Assembly: GCA_964034945.1 (NCBI GenBank)
Contig: OZ035962.1
Location: 33,321,943-33,385,942 of the forward strand
Direction of reading: 5' to 3'
Origin: Chrysopilus asiliformis
Taxonomy: Eukaryota > Arthropoda > Insecta > Diptera > Rhagionidae
DNA: 64,000 nucleotides
In this document: in pieces, positions 22,764 through 33,484 of the stretch
Layout: every line of letters begins with the position of its first letter
Position numbering within the stretch: position 1 is the first letter of the stretch
Translations under genes and position numbers: made by a program
The notes under the pieces: generated by a model
The model's database searches: none
Seen by the model: the letters and a program-made list of their open reading frames with translations, nothing else
Told to the model about the DNA's origin: nothing

Positions 22764-23545
22764 TTTGACACAAACATAACAAAAGCTACAATTGCCAGGG
22801 GTGAATCGTCAAACACTCTATATGAGGACAGACAACATTTTTACGAAAAAAATCAATTTGAGTGGAAGTTTAGTAGTTAGTCTGATGATGGTCCATACTT
22901 GCTAGACGTAATAGGACCTCATTAATTGTGATTTTATTTGTTATTTAAAAATGTTTTTTTATTCTCTGCATAATAGTTTTGAAAAAAATCCCGACCGAAG
23001 TACATTTTTAAAAAAATCATATTCTAAACACATCGTCGGCTGAGAATTTAAATGTCGTATGTAACTTTCGTTGGTTTTGAGTGAATTGAGTTTAAAGTAT
23101 CATAACTATTTTTCCAGCGGACCGATTTTTTTCAAATTTAAATCGAATACAGAATTAGCATTTGTCTTTAAAGAAATTGAAAATGAATTGCACCAAATTT
23201 AAAAGCAGCTTTGAAAAACTCAGAAACTTATCCCAATTCAAAACTGGAAAAAACTACATACGACACTTAAATTCTCAGGTGACGACATTTCGCCTTTATA
23301 CATTTTTCTATACGACTCGCCGTGTTCGAGAAAACCGCAAAAAACGATTTCATTTTTATGGGGACATTCAAGAACTTAGCCTTGCTATCTACAACTGTAA
23401 AAAAATAAATTAATGGCTTGTTTTGCTTTAGTACAGATTTGTAATTGTAACAAGTCACTGGCGTAGTTCAGTACGACGATTGGTTCGATGCGTTACAAAC
23501 GGTATACTAAATCCAAAATACTACTTATAATTCTCATATAGAGTA
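22764..23545 (+). mobile_element. HINE-like element, family B, copy 1
   Basis: Starts ACATAACAAAAGCTACAATT and GCCAGGGGTGAATCGTCAAA, and ends in CGTTACAAACGGTATACTAA and TCATATAGAGTA, as in the copy at 37920. The central part is diverged and carries no obvious microsatellite. Its right end abuts the Helitron-like element that begins at 23546. Confidence 0.6.
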
Positions 23546-24310
23546 CTAGCTTGCATACACGTCGTTGCCGGGTTAAGATTATTGTATAAGTTTTAGATTA
23601 CGAAGAAAACCGGAAAGAACTTAAACACTTTTGAGAAAAATCCTGACCTTTCAGGACTCTCCGTTGCGAATTAGTCTAAAGGTGCCGCTCCACATGAGAG
23701 TAAAAACTCTCGAGAGTTGCTCGCAGGAGGTTGTCCATTTGAGAGTTAATTTCGGCGATTTCAAGACCAATATCTCGATTTTTTTTGACATCTTGCTTTG
23801 GCGAGTTCTCGAGAGCCATTAGCGAAATTCAAACGCCGTTCGTATCTGGCGAGCAACTCTCCGAGAGTTCAGTGGGTGCGTATCGACTAGAGAGTAGAAT
23901 CACTTTTGACAGCTCGCAGAAACTAGCTCGCGAGTTTTTGCGAGTTTCTGCGAGCGACTCTCAGAAACGTGTCCATTTGCGAGTAGCTGATATCGAGAGG
24001 TTCTCGCTGGCATTTACTCTCATATGGAGCGGCACCTTAACACCAGATTCGTGATCAGCGACCCCGAAAACCCCCGAGAGAAACTTTTCAGCCTCCTATT
24101 GAGCTGGATTCATGGCGAAAATCACGGTTTACAAACACCCAAACCCCCTTTACCCACTTAGCGGTAAAATTTCGGAAAACCCCGCCTTAGTGAGCGCCTA
24201 CGTGATGGTTGGGACATACTGTGAGTTTCTAGCTTCAGGAGTTTGGGCTGGGCGTTGATGAGTCAGTCAGTCAGTCAATCAGGTTAAACGATTTTATATT
24301 ATAATAGATA
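23546..24310 (-). mobile_element. Helitron-like element, minus strand
   Basis: Seen on the minus strand: a 5' end TCTATTATAATATAAAATCG (near 24308) and a 3' end with an imperfect hairpin, CCCGGCAACGACG, followed ten or so bases later by GCAAGCTAG next to a T. Known: Helitrons begin with TC, end in a hairpin plus CTRR, and insert between A and T. Inferred: a short non-autonomous Helitron-type element. It contains a GTCA-type microsatellite (24261-24278) and is interrupted by the MITE at 23680-24037. Confidence 0.5.
23680..24037. mobile_element. MITE family G, copy 1 (TAA flanks)
   Basis: Termini AGGTGCCGCTCCACATGAGAG at 23680 (first 20 bases count) and its near complement at the right, flanked by TAA at 23677-23679 and 24038-24040. 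The 3-bp TWA duplication suggests PIF/Harbinger. The interior is rich in CTCGAGAG / GCGAGTTT words in both orientations. The open frame 23785-24054 has no recognised product. Confidence 0.7.
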
Positions 24311-24312
24311 GA

Positions 24313-25469
24313 AGATGAAAATGATTGGTTTTTAAATCAAATTACGAACAATATACCGTCTAAACTAAAATACATGAAAACGTCTGGACCAATTACCTTT
24401 TAATTTGATATATTATAGATGAACTTCACAAATGCAATTTTAATTTAAAGAAAATCATAATAAAACTAGAATAAACATATTAAACTATCGTAAATTATCC
24501 GATAAAATTATGAAAACAATCCTTTATTAAATAACATATAAGAAAGTAAAAAAAAATCATATTTGGCTAACGTATGTAGAAACTTGCAAATGACAATATT
24601 TGAGGTCAGTTTACATAACCTGCACACAATATCTCGAACAAGCCGCAGAATATGTATTACAAAATGATCATTTGGGGGATTCTAACCTACATGATGGTCG
24701 AGCTAGCACCATAAAGGTATTCTTAGCCATATCCACTACACAAAATTATCTACTATGGATGGTTTTATTCAGATAACAACAAACAATGCTACTGAATTAG
24801 TTATTTATTTATTTTGATGTCGTCAGTAAAGCTGCTCTAATGAGAAATTCATGGCTTTCGAGTGGATATACCTAATTATTTTATTAAATTATTTTTAAAC
24901 AGCAGCAATGAAAATTCTCGTAGAGGAGGGCCGAAACGGGTTAATTATTATGTATCATTTGGGGTGAATTTATTTTAGAAATTCATTCAAGCGAATTCAA
25001 TTAAATTCATTTCGAGACTATATAAGGTTCGAGATAAAATATTTACGTATATTTTCGGAATTAGAGCAAAACTATACTCTCATGCTGTGACATTTTGAAA
25101 ATACACCCAGGGTGGATAATTGAGAAATTCATTCATTTCCACTAAATCTGGGTAATTTATGGAGTACACGAACTATGCAAAGTGCTGTTTGATGATTACT
25201 TTTGCAGTAAATTCTGTGACCTTTTACAAGAATAGATTGTGACCTTAACAAAACTATGAAGATCATTAAAAGGGAAATTATTTACGTTCTAAAACATAAT
25301 ATAATAACTTTTTTCAGTCGCATTTTGGAAAATATTTCAAATGAGTTTAATTTTGTAGATTTACTCAAAGTGGAATCTTTTTATTTTTCAGAAAAAGGTA
25401 AATTTGATTAGTTTATCCAATTTCAGATACTAATTGTAAGAGTTAAATACAAATTAGTGACATTTTTTG
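24313..25469. other. unassigned AT-rich sequence
   Basis: No gene, tandem repeat or paired termini recognised. Confidence 0.5.
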
Positions 25470-25699
25470 AGTTAGAGCAGGGGTCGGTAATAGGCGGCCC
25501 GCGGTCCGTATCCGGAACGCTGAGGGGAAATAAATGAATCGCCAAAAATATTTTTCTTTAATGTTGGTTTTTCGCACATAATAGATATTTGATCTATTTT
25601 TATGATGTATTTGGGGATTACGATGACATTCATTGTTTATCGCTGTTTACAATAATAGTCACGATAACATAACAGTGGACATACTGCTTGTAACATTTA

Positions 25700-26334
25700 C
25701 AGCCTTATTCTGGCAAAGGTCACTAGTCACAACTCGATCACAAGAGCGAGGTGAATTACAAGTTGTGACTTTTTGGTATTCTCCGCGTTCAGTCACAATT
25801 TCGACTGATCTCAGCTACTGTCAAAACTGTGACCAACTCACAAGCAGGTAACAAGATAAAAACAAGACAAAAAGAAACTATTTCCTGCACTATTTAATTG
25901 AATGTGATATTTCCAGACTACAACGGAGACGATTTCTGGTCAATTGACAAACAAAGAAGACTTTTTTGCGAAATAAGAAAATTTTTATTGAAAATGTTCA
26001 GGTTCCCACCTTTTTTTTATAACATCCCACCTTTTTTTTATAATTTAACACGCACGGCACACACGCACTTTCTCCACCATTTTCACAGATTTACAAATAT
26101 TAAAATTACTTTAAAAACTAACAAAACCAAAAACTGAACTAAACTAAATAATCACAAAGCGGCTGTCAAATTTATTCACCATTCTGGAATTATACTGAGG
26201 TGAATTATTTGTTACGTTTCTTGTGACCCAACGCCAAGAATATGGAATACTCGGTCAGTCACAAAGAAAGTAACAAGCCGATCGTCTCTAACGAGTTGTG
26301 ACTTGTGACCAGTCATAATGCCAGAATAGGGCTG
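25700..26334. mobile_element. MITE nested in the hAT (TTA flanks)
   Basis: Inverted termini CAGCC-TATTCTGGCA at the left and TGCCAGAATAGGGCTG at the right, flanked by TTA (25697-25699 and 26335-26337). Sub-terminal GTCACAACTCG words occur on both sides in opposite orientation. The 3-bp TWA duplication suggests Harbinger-type mobilisation. Confidence 0.75.
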
Positions 26335-26459
26335 TTAATACTACTTATGGTTCAGCTACAATAAAGCTTGCCGCAGCGGCGACGGCGGGCTCATTGCGTT
26401 ACGTTAGTGCAAAAAAATGCCGCGCACTGCTGCCACTTTTGGGTAAAGGATGTTTTGGA

Positions 26460-26671
26460 TAAGTATATGAACCGTAAAACACTGGCCATAAAATTAGCTA
26501 CCATGTTTGGCTCCACATACATATGTGAAACTTCGAAAAATGAACTTTATGAAGAATAAACATCACTTAACTGCTCTTCATCTTGATAACACTCTGCGTA
26601 TTAGTTGTTCTTCAAGATTACCAAATTTTAAAAAACTGGCTCAGGACAAGAAATGTCATTTCTCTCATTAA
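26460..26671 (+). pseudogene. hAT transposase C-terminal (dimerisation) fragment
   Basis: Seen: the plus strand reads LAIKLATMFGSTYICETS, then a frameshift, then NFMKNKHHLTALHLDNTLR and LPNFKKLAQDKK before a stop at 26669-26671. Known: hAT transposases end in a dimerisation domain with a FGSTYLCE-type block, a K-x-K-x-R-x-x-L-T-x-x-x-L-D segment and a following helix. The catalytic core and BED finger are absent. It sits inside matching hAT termini (25478-26881), so it is the remnant of that element's own transposase. One frameshift and the missing N-terminal ~90% make it non-functional. Confidence 0.8.
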
Positions 26672-26937
26672 ACTATTCAAGTATAAAATGGTATTATTAT
26701 TATTATTATGAAACTTTATAATTTATATTATACTTATTCTATTAAATAATTTACCTTTAATGGCTTAAACTGTGTTTTTAATACAAAAATAAATAAATTT
26801 ATTAACTAATGTTTTTTTTGGACCTTGAAAATTTTTATTCAATTTATCCGGACCTCCATAGAAACTAATTGCCGACCCCTGAGTTAGAGGGTATAAAAAT
26901 GCTTTTTTGGTAAATCTGGTCGCAAATAAAAAAAAAT

Positions 26938-27366
26938 AAAAACATAAGAAAAGCTACAATTGCCAGGACCCAATCATCAAATCTCCTATATGATTACATT
27001 TTGATGTTACCTTTATAAACTTTTCAATACGACTTACAGTTTTCGAGAAAATAAAAAAAGTATACACGGAGAACGAGTTTGTATGGGGGAGGGGAGAAGG
27101 AGTGGTCCAACTGGATTTTGAAGTAAAGATAAGTCATGTAAAATTATATTCTAAACACATTTTAACATTAAAAGTTTTTCGATACGATGCACAGTTTTCG
27201 AGAAAACAGGAAAAAAGTATTCCATTTGTATGGGAAGCACTGGTCCGATTGGATTTTGATGCATGTATAAGTTATGTAAAATGTTATTCCAAACACATTT
27301 TACCTCTATAAATTTTTCAATATTACTCACCGTTTTCGAGAAAATTTCAAAAAACTATTTGGTTTG
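26938..27366 (+). mobile_element. HINE-like element, family B, copy 2 (3' truncated)
   Basis: Matches family B from the AACATAAGAAAAGCTACAAT start through TGGTTTGTAT. It is cut by the mariner-like element at 27369, and its 3' half with the microsatellite is missing on the other side. Two units of a ~130-bp internal motif (GTATGGGAG-plus-GTCC-ATTGGATTTTGA) are visible at 27080-27270, so this copy carries an internal tandem duplication. Confidence 0.6.
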
Positions 27367-27368
27367 TA

Positions 27369-27927
27369 TCGGTTCTTTCAACAAGGACATAAAAATTTTG
27401 TATTTAAATAAAACACAGAATAATTGAGATATCGGGCTGAAATTTATTTCAGGTGTAGTGGACATGTTACATTTAAGTATGAAATTCGATGTCGTTCATA
27501 TGGCCACCGCGAGCACGTTTGTTGATTGATTCTTTGGAGCCAATTTTCCACCACGCTTCCACACATATCTTTCGGAACGTTGGCAATTTCGCGTTCGATA
27601 TTGTTCCTGAGCTCCTCTAACGTTGTTGGCTTGTTGGCATAAACCAACGACTTAACATAATCCCATAAAAAGAAATCCAACGGCGTTAAATCGCATGAGC
27701 GAGGTGGCCATTCGACCGGACCATTTCTCGAAATTACACGATTACCGAACTTCTCCTTCAATAGATCAATTGTTTGACCAGCTGTGTGGCATTGCTCGTT
27801 CGTGAACTTCACCATGATAAAAATGTAAACCTTGACTGACGTTTTAGCATTGCCAGATCATAAAAAAAGTTTTAGGGTGCGTTTTTATTAAAATACAAAA
27901 TTGTTATGTCCTTATTGAAAGACCCTT
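27369..27927 (-). mobile_element. mariner-like deletion derivative 1 (559 bp)
   Basis: Termini TTCTTTCAACAAGGACATAA at the left and, inverted at the right, AAGGGTCTTTCAATAAGGAC, flanked by TA (27367-27368 and 27928-27929). The same ends occur at 34418-34977 and, more diverged, at 54168 and 57031. It contains the fused transposase remnant at 27444-27815. Confidence 0.9.
27444..27815 (-). pseudogene. mariner-like transposase, large internal deletion
   Basis: Seen: the frame begins MVKFTNEQ, then jumps to CHTAGQTIDLLKEKFG and continues RNGPVEWPPRSCDLTPLDFF to KPTTLEELRNNIEREIANV. The N-terminal DNA-binding region and the first two catalytic Asp residues are deleted. The third Asp block (PRSCDLTPLDFFLW) is kept. 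Near the end a shift moves the reading out of frame; the normal ending (GGHMNDIEFHT, stop) is readable in another frame. Known: this is the arthropod mariner-like group with a long second spacer whose full transposase is roughly 340-380 aa and inserts at TA. Inferred: a non-autonomous derivative that kept its termini. The junction of start codon region and C-terminal part leaves a 123-codon open frame that should not be mistaken for a gene. Confidence 0.85.
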
Positions 27928-27929
27928 TA

Positions 27930-28559
27930 TAAGCTCCATTCCGTGCTTGACAAAATGCAACCCACATAGTTTCATCCCTGCCAAATTTTTTCTTCCTCTA
28001 CGAATAACATTTTTTTTTTATATTGGGTATCTTGTAATTCGAATTGTGGTCGATATATTGGTCTCTATATTTGCGTGGTGGTATGTACTGTCGTAACTGT
28101 ATAGGTATTAATTTTGAAGCGAAAATTTGAAGTTTCTTTTAAAAAAAATTGAATGTTGTCACATAAGCATATATACAATTTGATTGCAGGAACATTGTTA
28201 TTTAATTTTAACTTGAAAATATATTTTTCTTTGACATTAAGACTGTTTTATTAAACAAAATGTCCACCACTAAAAAGTATCCAGTAATTCGAAAATCTCC
28301 ATGGTTCGAATTAGGCCTGGTTTCTATTGATTCGAATTACCGAATCTCTAGTGTATTTGTACTGGATATATTTCTGCTATAAAAAAAAATTATAATCCAT
28401 CTTATCCTAACGAATTTTAATTTTATTCACAACCACAATAGCGTTGCTTCCGTCGAGAGTTGAAATTTCTCGAACTTCGTGCACGTCGATTGTGGGCAGC
28501 AATATAGCTGTCACATAAGTTCTACTTTGACAGGTTTACGTTACGGATCAGATTGTATC
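27930..28559. other. unassigned AT-rich sequence
   Basis: No gene recognised. TTCGAATT-type words near 28035, 28290 and 28330 may be degraded transposon ends, but I could not pair them. Confidence 0.4.
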
Positions 28560-28563
28560 TTAA

Positions 28564-28756
28564 CCCTTAGAGGCACAGAAAAATAGCAAATATTTTCACC
28601 CTTGCGGCACTCGAAAAAAATTTTTTTTTTTATTTTTTTAGTGGTACCATTTTAAAGTATCATACGGCAATGAAAGACGGTTTAATTGGTGGTACAATTT
28701 TGATACCACCGTGCAGTATTTGTTACAAAAAAGGTGGTACATCGCGTCTTTAAGGG
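28564..28756. mobile_element. short piggyBac-type MITE (TTAA flanks)
   Basis: Termini CCCTTAGAGGC and, inverted at the right, CCCTTAAAGACGC, flanked by TTAA (28560-28563 and 28757-28760). 193 bp, no coding capacity. The GGTAC / GTACC words inside (28652, 28690, 28735) are inverted relative to each other. Confidence 0.7.
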
Positions 28757-28760
28757 TTAA

Positions 28761-29420
28761 TGGGCCTTAAAAATTCAAATATTTTTTACAAAACCAAAAA
28801 AAAACACTTAAATTGATTTTATCCTTTAAGTTGCACTAAATTAGAAGTAGTAAATAAACAAATTAACGTCTTTTTTATTCTATAAATCAGCGTAATTAAA
28901 ATTATTGTTTGAATCCCTAATAACGGTATTTTAACATTAATCAATCACCATTAATTGGACAACCATTAAACATTTATAAAACACATAGCCACAGCCTGTC
29001 AGACAAAACATATTCAGGAGTCTTCTATGTTGTGCTAACACCTAAGGAGAACAAAATGAAATTCTGTTACAATGACCCTAATAAGTCATCGCAACTGCCA
29101 TCCAGATAGTCGTGATTCACTTCCGAATTGTCGGATAAGCGAAAACAAAACAAATTCATCAAAGTTAATTCTCATCGCATATAGCGAAGACTTGTTTTGA
29201 AAAGCGCTAAGAAATACCCGCCACCTAAAAGAAAAATGGGGAGAAGTGTTTCAGAATCACCCCAAGAATCACTTGTTATCACCCCATAATATTTTACAGG
29301 CAACACAAACAAAAAAAAAAACAGAGGGAAAAAAACTTTGAGTGGAACTCCTTATCAAGCTCATTAATCGTGCCATAGACCAAATAAATAAAATCAATAT
29401 CAGAATTGATTAGTCCCGAC
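28761..29420. other. unassigned
   Basis: AT-rich. No gene or paired termini recognised. Confidence 0.45.
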
Positions 29421-29968
29421 CAGGGACCCTATCGCCGAATACGATTTGAACGTACCTACGATTTAATTTCTGAGTTAGCTTTAAATCGGTATCGTGGAAT
29501 ACGTTCATATCCAATAAATAGTTGTGCCACTGCCTTAATTGTTTTTTCCGATTGTAGCATGGATTGCAATGAACTTTTTTTTTGCAAAAAACCCGCGAAT
29601 TTTTAAAAAGATCAGGCACCGTTTTAATTTAATGAAAATATATTTAGTGTAACAAATTTCTAAATCGAATTTGATGAGGAAAATGTAGCATTGATAACAC
29701 AGAAGAATAAAACTCGGAAAAACACATAATTTTTTTTTCGGATAATTCAACAAGAAATTATACTACTTGTTACATCAAACTTACATTTTTCTATAGAAAA
29801 AAGGGTTTTTGTTGAGGTCCATATGAAATATGATAACCTCAAATGTTATGGTATACAAAATCCGATTGGATCGTATATTTTCAATACCAGTTCGTGTTCC
29901 GAGTTCGCAGATTCACGAGAAAGATTTTTCGAGTCGTGTTCGGCGATAGGGCCCCGGTTTGATGACAT
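29421..29968. mobile_element. possible TIR element
   Basis: Left end GGGACCCTATCGCCGAATAC (about 29424) and, inverted at the right, GGGGCCCTATCGCCGAACAC (about 29960) form a ~22-bp imperfect inverted repeat. No clear target duplication. The two short open frames that touch the ends are translations of the termini in opposite directions. Confidence 0.5.
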
Positions 29969-30425
29969 TTCAATATTGCTTAAATCAGTGCGCAAGTGAA
30001 AAGCCCATGGAAGTGTAAAATAGGTCACATATTACAACAGCAACAACAGATTGGATCAAAATGAAAACACCCAAGGCCATAAAATGAAAATGAGCTTAAC
30101 CTGTAAAATTTTCAGATAAGTTATCATGCCTGGTGTACATTCGCCATGACAGATAACAGGTTTTCTACCGTTTCACAAAGTACTTACACGGTATGCCACT
30201 AGTAATACGATAATCAATTAAAATCAATTGCCTGCAAGGATCATTTTTCGTATTTCTCTTCATTTTCATACATCCGCTAAATTGTTACTTTCCGAATACC
30301 GATCATTAATTGCAATCAATGAAAATATTTACGTTTTCAAGTTTTGCAAATGATTGAGTATTGAGTGACTGCCCCGTAGGAAAAAATCTAATAGAAATAT
30401 TCAAAAAATGTGACTATTTCTGGAT
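29969..30425. other. unassigned
   Basis: AT-rich. Nothing recognised. Confidence 0.45.
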
Positions 30426-30715
30426 ATCCGAAAATTTAAGAAAAAACATAAGAATTGCCAGGGGCGAATCGTCAAATACTCTATATAGACAAAATGTTCG
30501 TTAAAAAAATTCCGTTAAAAGAAGTGGTCGATTGGATTTTGATGTATGGAATGGTTATGTAAAATCATACTCTAAGCACATTTCATCTTTATAAATTTAT
30601 TGATACAAAGCACAGTTTTCGAAAAAACAGGAAAAACTATTCCATTTGTATGCACAGTTTTCGAAAAAACAGGAAAAAAGTATTCGATTGAATTTTGATG
30701 TATCCATGAATTATA
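30426..30715 (+). mobile_element. HINE-like element, family B, copy 3 (fragment)
   Basis: Starts AACATAAGAATTGCCAGGGG and matches family B for ~280 bp, including a partial internal duplication (CACAGTTTTCGAAAAAACAGG at 30611 and 30655). It then joins a family C sequence near 30716 without a clear boundary signal. Confidence 0.55.
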
Positions 30716-31120
30716 TCGATGAGTCTGTCAGGAAGTCAATCTATCAAAAACGTCTGAAGCTGGAGCTATGAAATTTTACATCTATAGTCCTGGAATTGGG
30801 ACAATCTTATCAACTTTTGGTGGAAATTGGTTAACCGAAAGTAAGCAAAATGGCTTTTTAAAAATCGCGATTTCGTTTTTCGGGATTTCCTCCGAAACTA
30901 CGCGTTTTTTTCGATATCTTAAACCGGTAATGAGATATACCGTTATTTCAAAGAAATCAGTTTTTCGCGATTATTTCGGAAAATAACAGGTCGTGTAGAT
31001 TGTTTGAGATGAATTGAAGAAAATAGTATTTGCCACAGTTCTGTCTTTTACTTTACCGCTATATTTTACCGTTATTGAGATATTTTTATTAGAAGTTGAA
31101 AAAATAGATTTTTTGAACTA
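30716..31120 (+). mobile_element. HINE-like element, family C, copy 3
   Basis: Shares ATGAAATTTTACA, CTTATCAACTTTTGGTGGAA, AACTACGCGTTTTTTTCGA and TTACCGTTATTGAGATATTT with family C. The microsatellite here is reduced to a single CTGTCAGG. The copy shows the normal, unsplit sequence on both sides of the TTAA (30932-30935) at which the inverted arms of the hAT unit at 6038 are broken. Confidence 0.6.
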
Positions 31121-31214
31121 CTTGTTTTTCGTAAAAATGGCTAAGGGAAGTATTAAATATATTAAAATAGGTTTTGAAAATCACTAAATTCTTGCAATTT
31201 CAGCAAAATATGAA

Positions 31215-31595
31215 GTCCCCAGTGACGCGCGTCGGTATAGTGTGTTTTTTTTTCCAAAAATGTGAAAACTCGAGAACTAGTTGAGGTAAAAAGTTGAAAT
31301 TCGGCACACAACAGTCTTTTATAAAAACTTAAACCTCTTCCAAAAATAGGAAAAATTGAACTACTTCTTTCCCCCTCAATACAAATTGAAAAATTGTTTT
31401 CCATTTTCTCGAAAACGGTTCATATGTTCCAAAATCGCATTCCATAAAGTTCTATGGGTAGTTTCAAATACAAAAAAACCGCGTCAAAATCGTTTAAGGT
31501 TTACTGGCAGAAGTCGATGTCACGAATGAACGCACACACATCCATGTTAGTAACTGAGTCAATGGGTATATATCGTAGGGACGTGCGGGACAATA
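31215..31595 (+). mobile_element. repeat family E, copy 1
   Basis: Matches 51500-52360 and 53395-53885 (GTGAAAACTCGAGAACTAG, TTTTCTCGAAAACGG, ACCGCGTCAAAATCGTTTAA, and the ending GTCAATGGGTATATATCG). No microsatellite is visible and the ends are not defined. Confidence 0.5.
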
Positions 31596-31686
31596 CAAAA
31601 TAGTATGCCGTACAATAGACTTGTATGCCACTCCATATTTCTGCCATAATATTTACGAAAAAACGCTCCTAACCTCAATGTGAATT

Positions 31687-31863
31687 TCACTCATGTGAAG
31701 AATGTGGAACGAATCGAGCTTGTAAAGCTAAACAAGATAGGGGTTGTAGCAATATCCGATATAATTGGCCTTCTATGGCTACCATTCCGGGTTTAAGTTC
31801 ATTGGAAAAAATTGAAACAAAGCAGAATAGAAACACAATAGTGGAAAGGGCAAACTGTTTCAT
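31687..31863 (-). CDS. candidate small secreted peptide (58 aa)
   Basis: Seen: from the ATG at 31863 the frame reads MKQFALSTIVFLFCFVSIFS, a textbook signal peptide (one Lys, then ~15 hydrophobic residues, small residues before the cut), followed by NELKPGMVAIEGQLYRIL and a short tail with one Cys to a stop at 31687. The same frame is open upstream to 31995, but the downstream ATG fits the signal peptide and the promoter spacing. A TATA box lies 31 nt upstream of an initiator-like TCAATC. No AATAAA was found in the 90 bp downstream. Known: flies have many short secreted peptides (immune-induced, seminal, cuticle). Inferred: the P-G-x-V-x-I-x-G run weakly recalls the core of short immune-induced peptides of flies, but the usual Cys pair is absent, so this is only a lead. 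It could also be a degraded gene or chance. It lies between repeats in non-repetitive DNA. Confidence 0.4.
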   Translation of the reverse strand: MKQFALSTIVFLFCFVSIFSNELKPGMVAIEGQLYRILLQPLSCLALQARFVPHSSHE

Positions 31864-31924
31864 CTTATTGTTAGTATCGAGAAAACCAGTGTAATAACAT
31901 TCAATACGAGAAACGAAAGAGCTC

Positions 31925-31960
31925 GATTGAGATCGTAACATACCAGTTATCCATATATAA
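31925..31960 (-). promoter_or_regulatory. TATA box and initiator for the peptide frame
   Basis: On the minus strand TTATATATGG at 31951-31960 supplies a TATA box. TCAATC at 31925-31930 resembles the arthropod initiator TCAKTY, with its A at 31928, 31 nt from the start of the TATA element. The predicted leader to the ATG at 31863 is about 65 nt. This is standard fly core-promoter spacing, and it is the main reason to take the frame seriously. Confidence 0.4.
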
Positions 31961-31995
31961 ATGTGTGTGAATTCAAATACAGTGTGCAATAACAT

Positions 31996-32749
31996 TGCGC
32001 TATAAAATTATAGCATCAAATCAACCACTGCTTTAGCAGCATCACAACGACTTTTCAAGGAACGAGTGTGAGTCTAGAGTGCTTTAAAGGTTATGGCATA
32101 ATCATAAAATTGCTGTAAAGTTCACTGAATTCACTAAAGGGAAGCGTATTACGGATCCATTTATAGTTCACTACCACATCAATGCACCCTTTCAACTTCA
32201 TCGCCCCACAAATGTAGCCCTTCAGTCCTGAAAAATGGGGTCGACTAGAACAACAACTGACTACGGAAACCTATCGGTTACCCAATTAGCCTTCTTACAT
32301 GTACCGATACTTTGATTTGAGGTTATCGTCACACGTTCGCATCAGAAATAAAACTTGGAAAATTGATTTGAAATATAATTACGATAACCTACCTTATAAA
32401 TTGAATTGTGGATTATGGCCTCAGTTATGACAACAACGACAACCCAATCTGAAGTGTGTTGTAATCTGGAAAAGAATAAAAAAATATTTAGTATGTTTCT
32501 TGTAAATGTTATTACAATTTAAGTATAATAACAGAAATGAATAATAAATGCAATAACAGTTAGTTGAAACCACGTCAGTAACACTCGAAATTTATAACCT
32601 TGACATAGTTCTTCAATTATTAGAAAATCAAAATTATCGAACAAGAAATTGAAAAAAAGAAATTTAAGATCAAAAAAATTTTTTGTGTCTTAAGATCTAC
32701 AGAGAATCTAGTCATTCGGAATCAGCGAGGTCAAATGATCTTTAAAACG
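31996..32749. other. upstream region of the peptide frame, unassigned
   Basis: Less repetitive than the surroundings. I looked for NF-kappaB-type GGGRAWYYCC sites within ~400 bp of the promoter and saw none that were convincing. No other gene recognised. Confidence 0.4.
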
Positions 32750-33478
32750 CAGTTCGAGTAAAATTGAATTTAAACGCGGTCTCCAAATTTGTACATTTAA
32801 ATCGTAGCAGAAACTGGAGAGAAAAAAATTTGTGGAGAAATCAAATTGACAGTAGTTTTGATTTAAAAATAAAAATTTTCTCTACTTTTTATTTAGAAAT
32901 AAAAATGTTCTCTACTTTTTATATTAAAATGAAAAATATGGATATAAGGGAAAACGAAATAGCAACATCTCTCTGCTTCACAAGCACGTGAACAGAGCAC
33001 GGCCGCCCGTCGATTAGAGATAATCCCTATTTAAAACAACGAAAAACAAAGGGTCGCTTTACTACAGACGTCAGATTTTTTTAATTTAATTAAGAAAGTA
33101 CGTTTTTTTACTCGTTTTGAGGAATCATGGCTGCTTCGAATTGGGTCCTCAATTTCAAATGGGCTTTGGACCGAACGCTATACCTTTCTTGCAGCATCCA
33201 CAACTCATCCTCAATTTCATTTTGTGTGAAAAAAAAAACGAAACAAAACACAGTATGCACGCAATCTGTCAAAATTTTAGTCGAAATTAAATGTGCCGAA
33301 CAATAAAAATGTTGGTAAAAGAAGTGGAGACTACAACAACGCCATCTAGTGTAGTATAGTGTAAAAGGAATTTTTCACATCTTTTTACAGCGAACTGCGA
33401 ATGGCTTAGCAAAATTTCTGAGCAAAATTTTCAGCTTGATGTTAAATTTGTATGGCAAGTTCCATTTTACTCGAACTG
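32750..33478. mobile_element. TIR element, CAGTTCGAGTAAAAT termini
   Basis: Left end CAGTTCGAGTAAAATTGAA at 32750 and, inverted at the right, CAGTTCGAGTAAAATGGAA ending at 33478: 19 bp with one mismatch. Flanking target duplications are not evident. A tandem pair of AAATAAAAATKTTCTCTAC (32865-32912) lies inside. The 75-codon frame at 32764 is not recognised. Confidence 0.6.
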
Positions 33479-33484
33479 TATACT

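Larger units (their letters stand above)
25478..26881 (+). mobile_element. hAT element, internally deleted, 1.4 kb
   Basis: Termini CAGGGGTCGG at 25478 and CCGACCCCTG ending at 26881, flanked by an exact 8-bp direct repeat AGTTAGAG (25470-25477 and 26882-26889). It retains the C-terminal end of a hAT transposase near its right end and is interrupted by a 635-bp MITE at 25700-26334. Too short to be autonomous (hAT transposases are ~600 aa or more). Confidence 0.9.
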
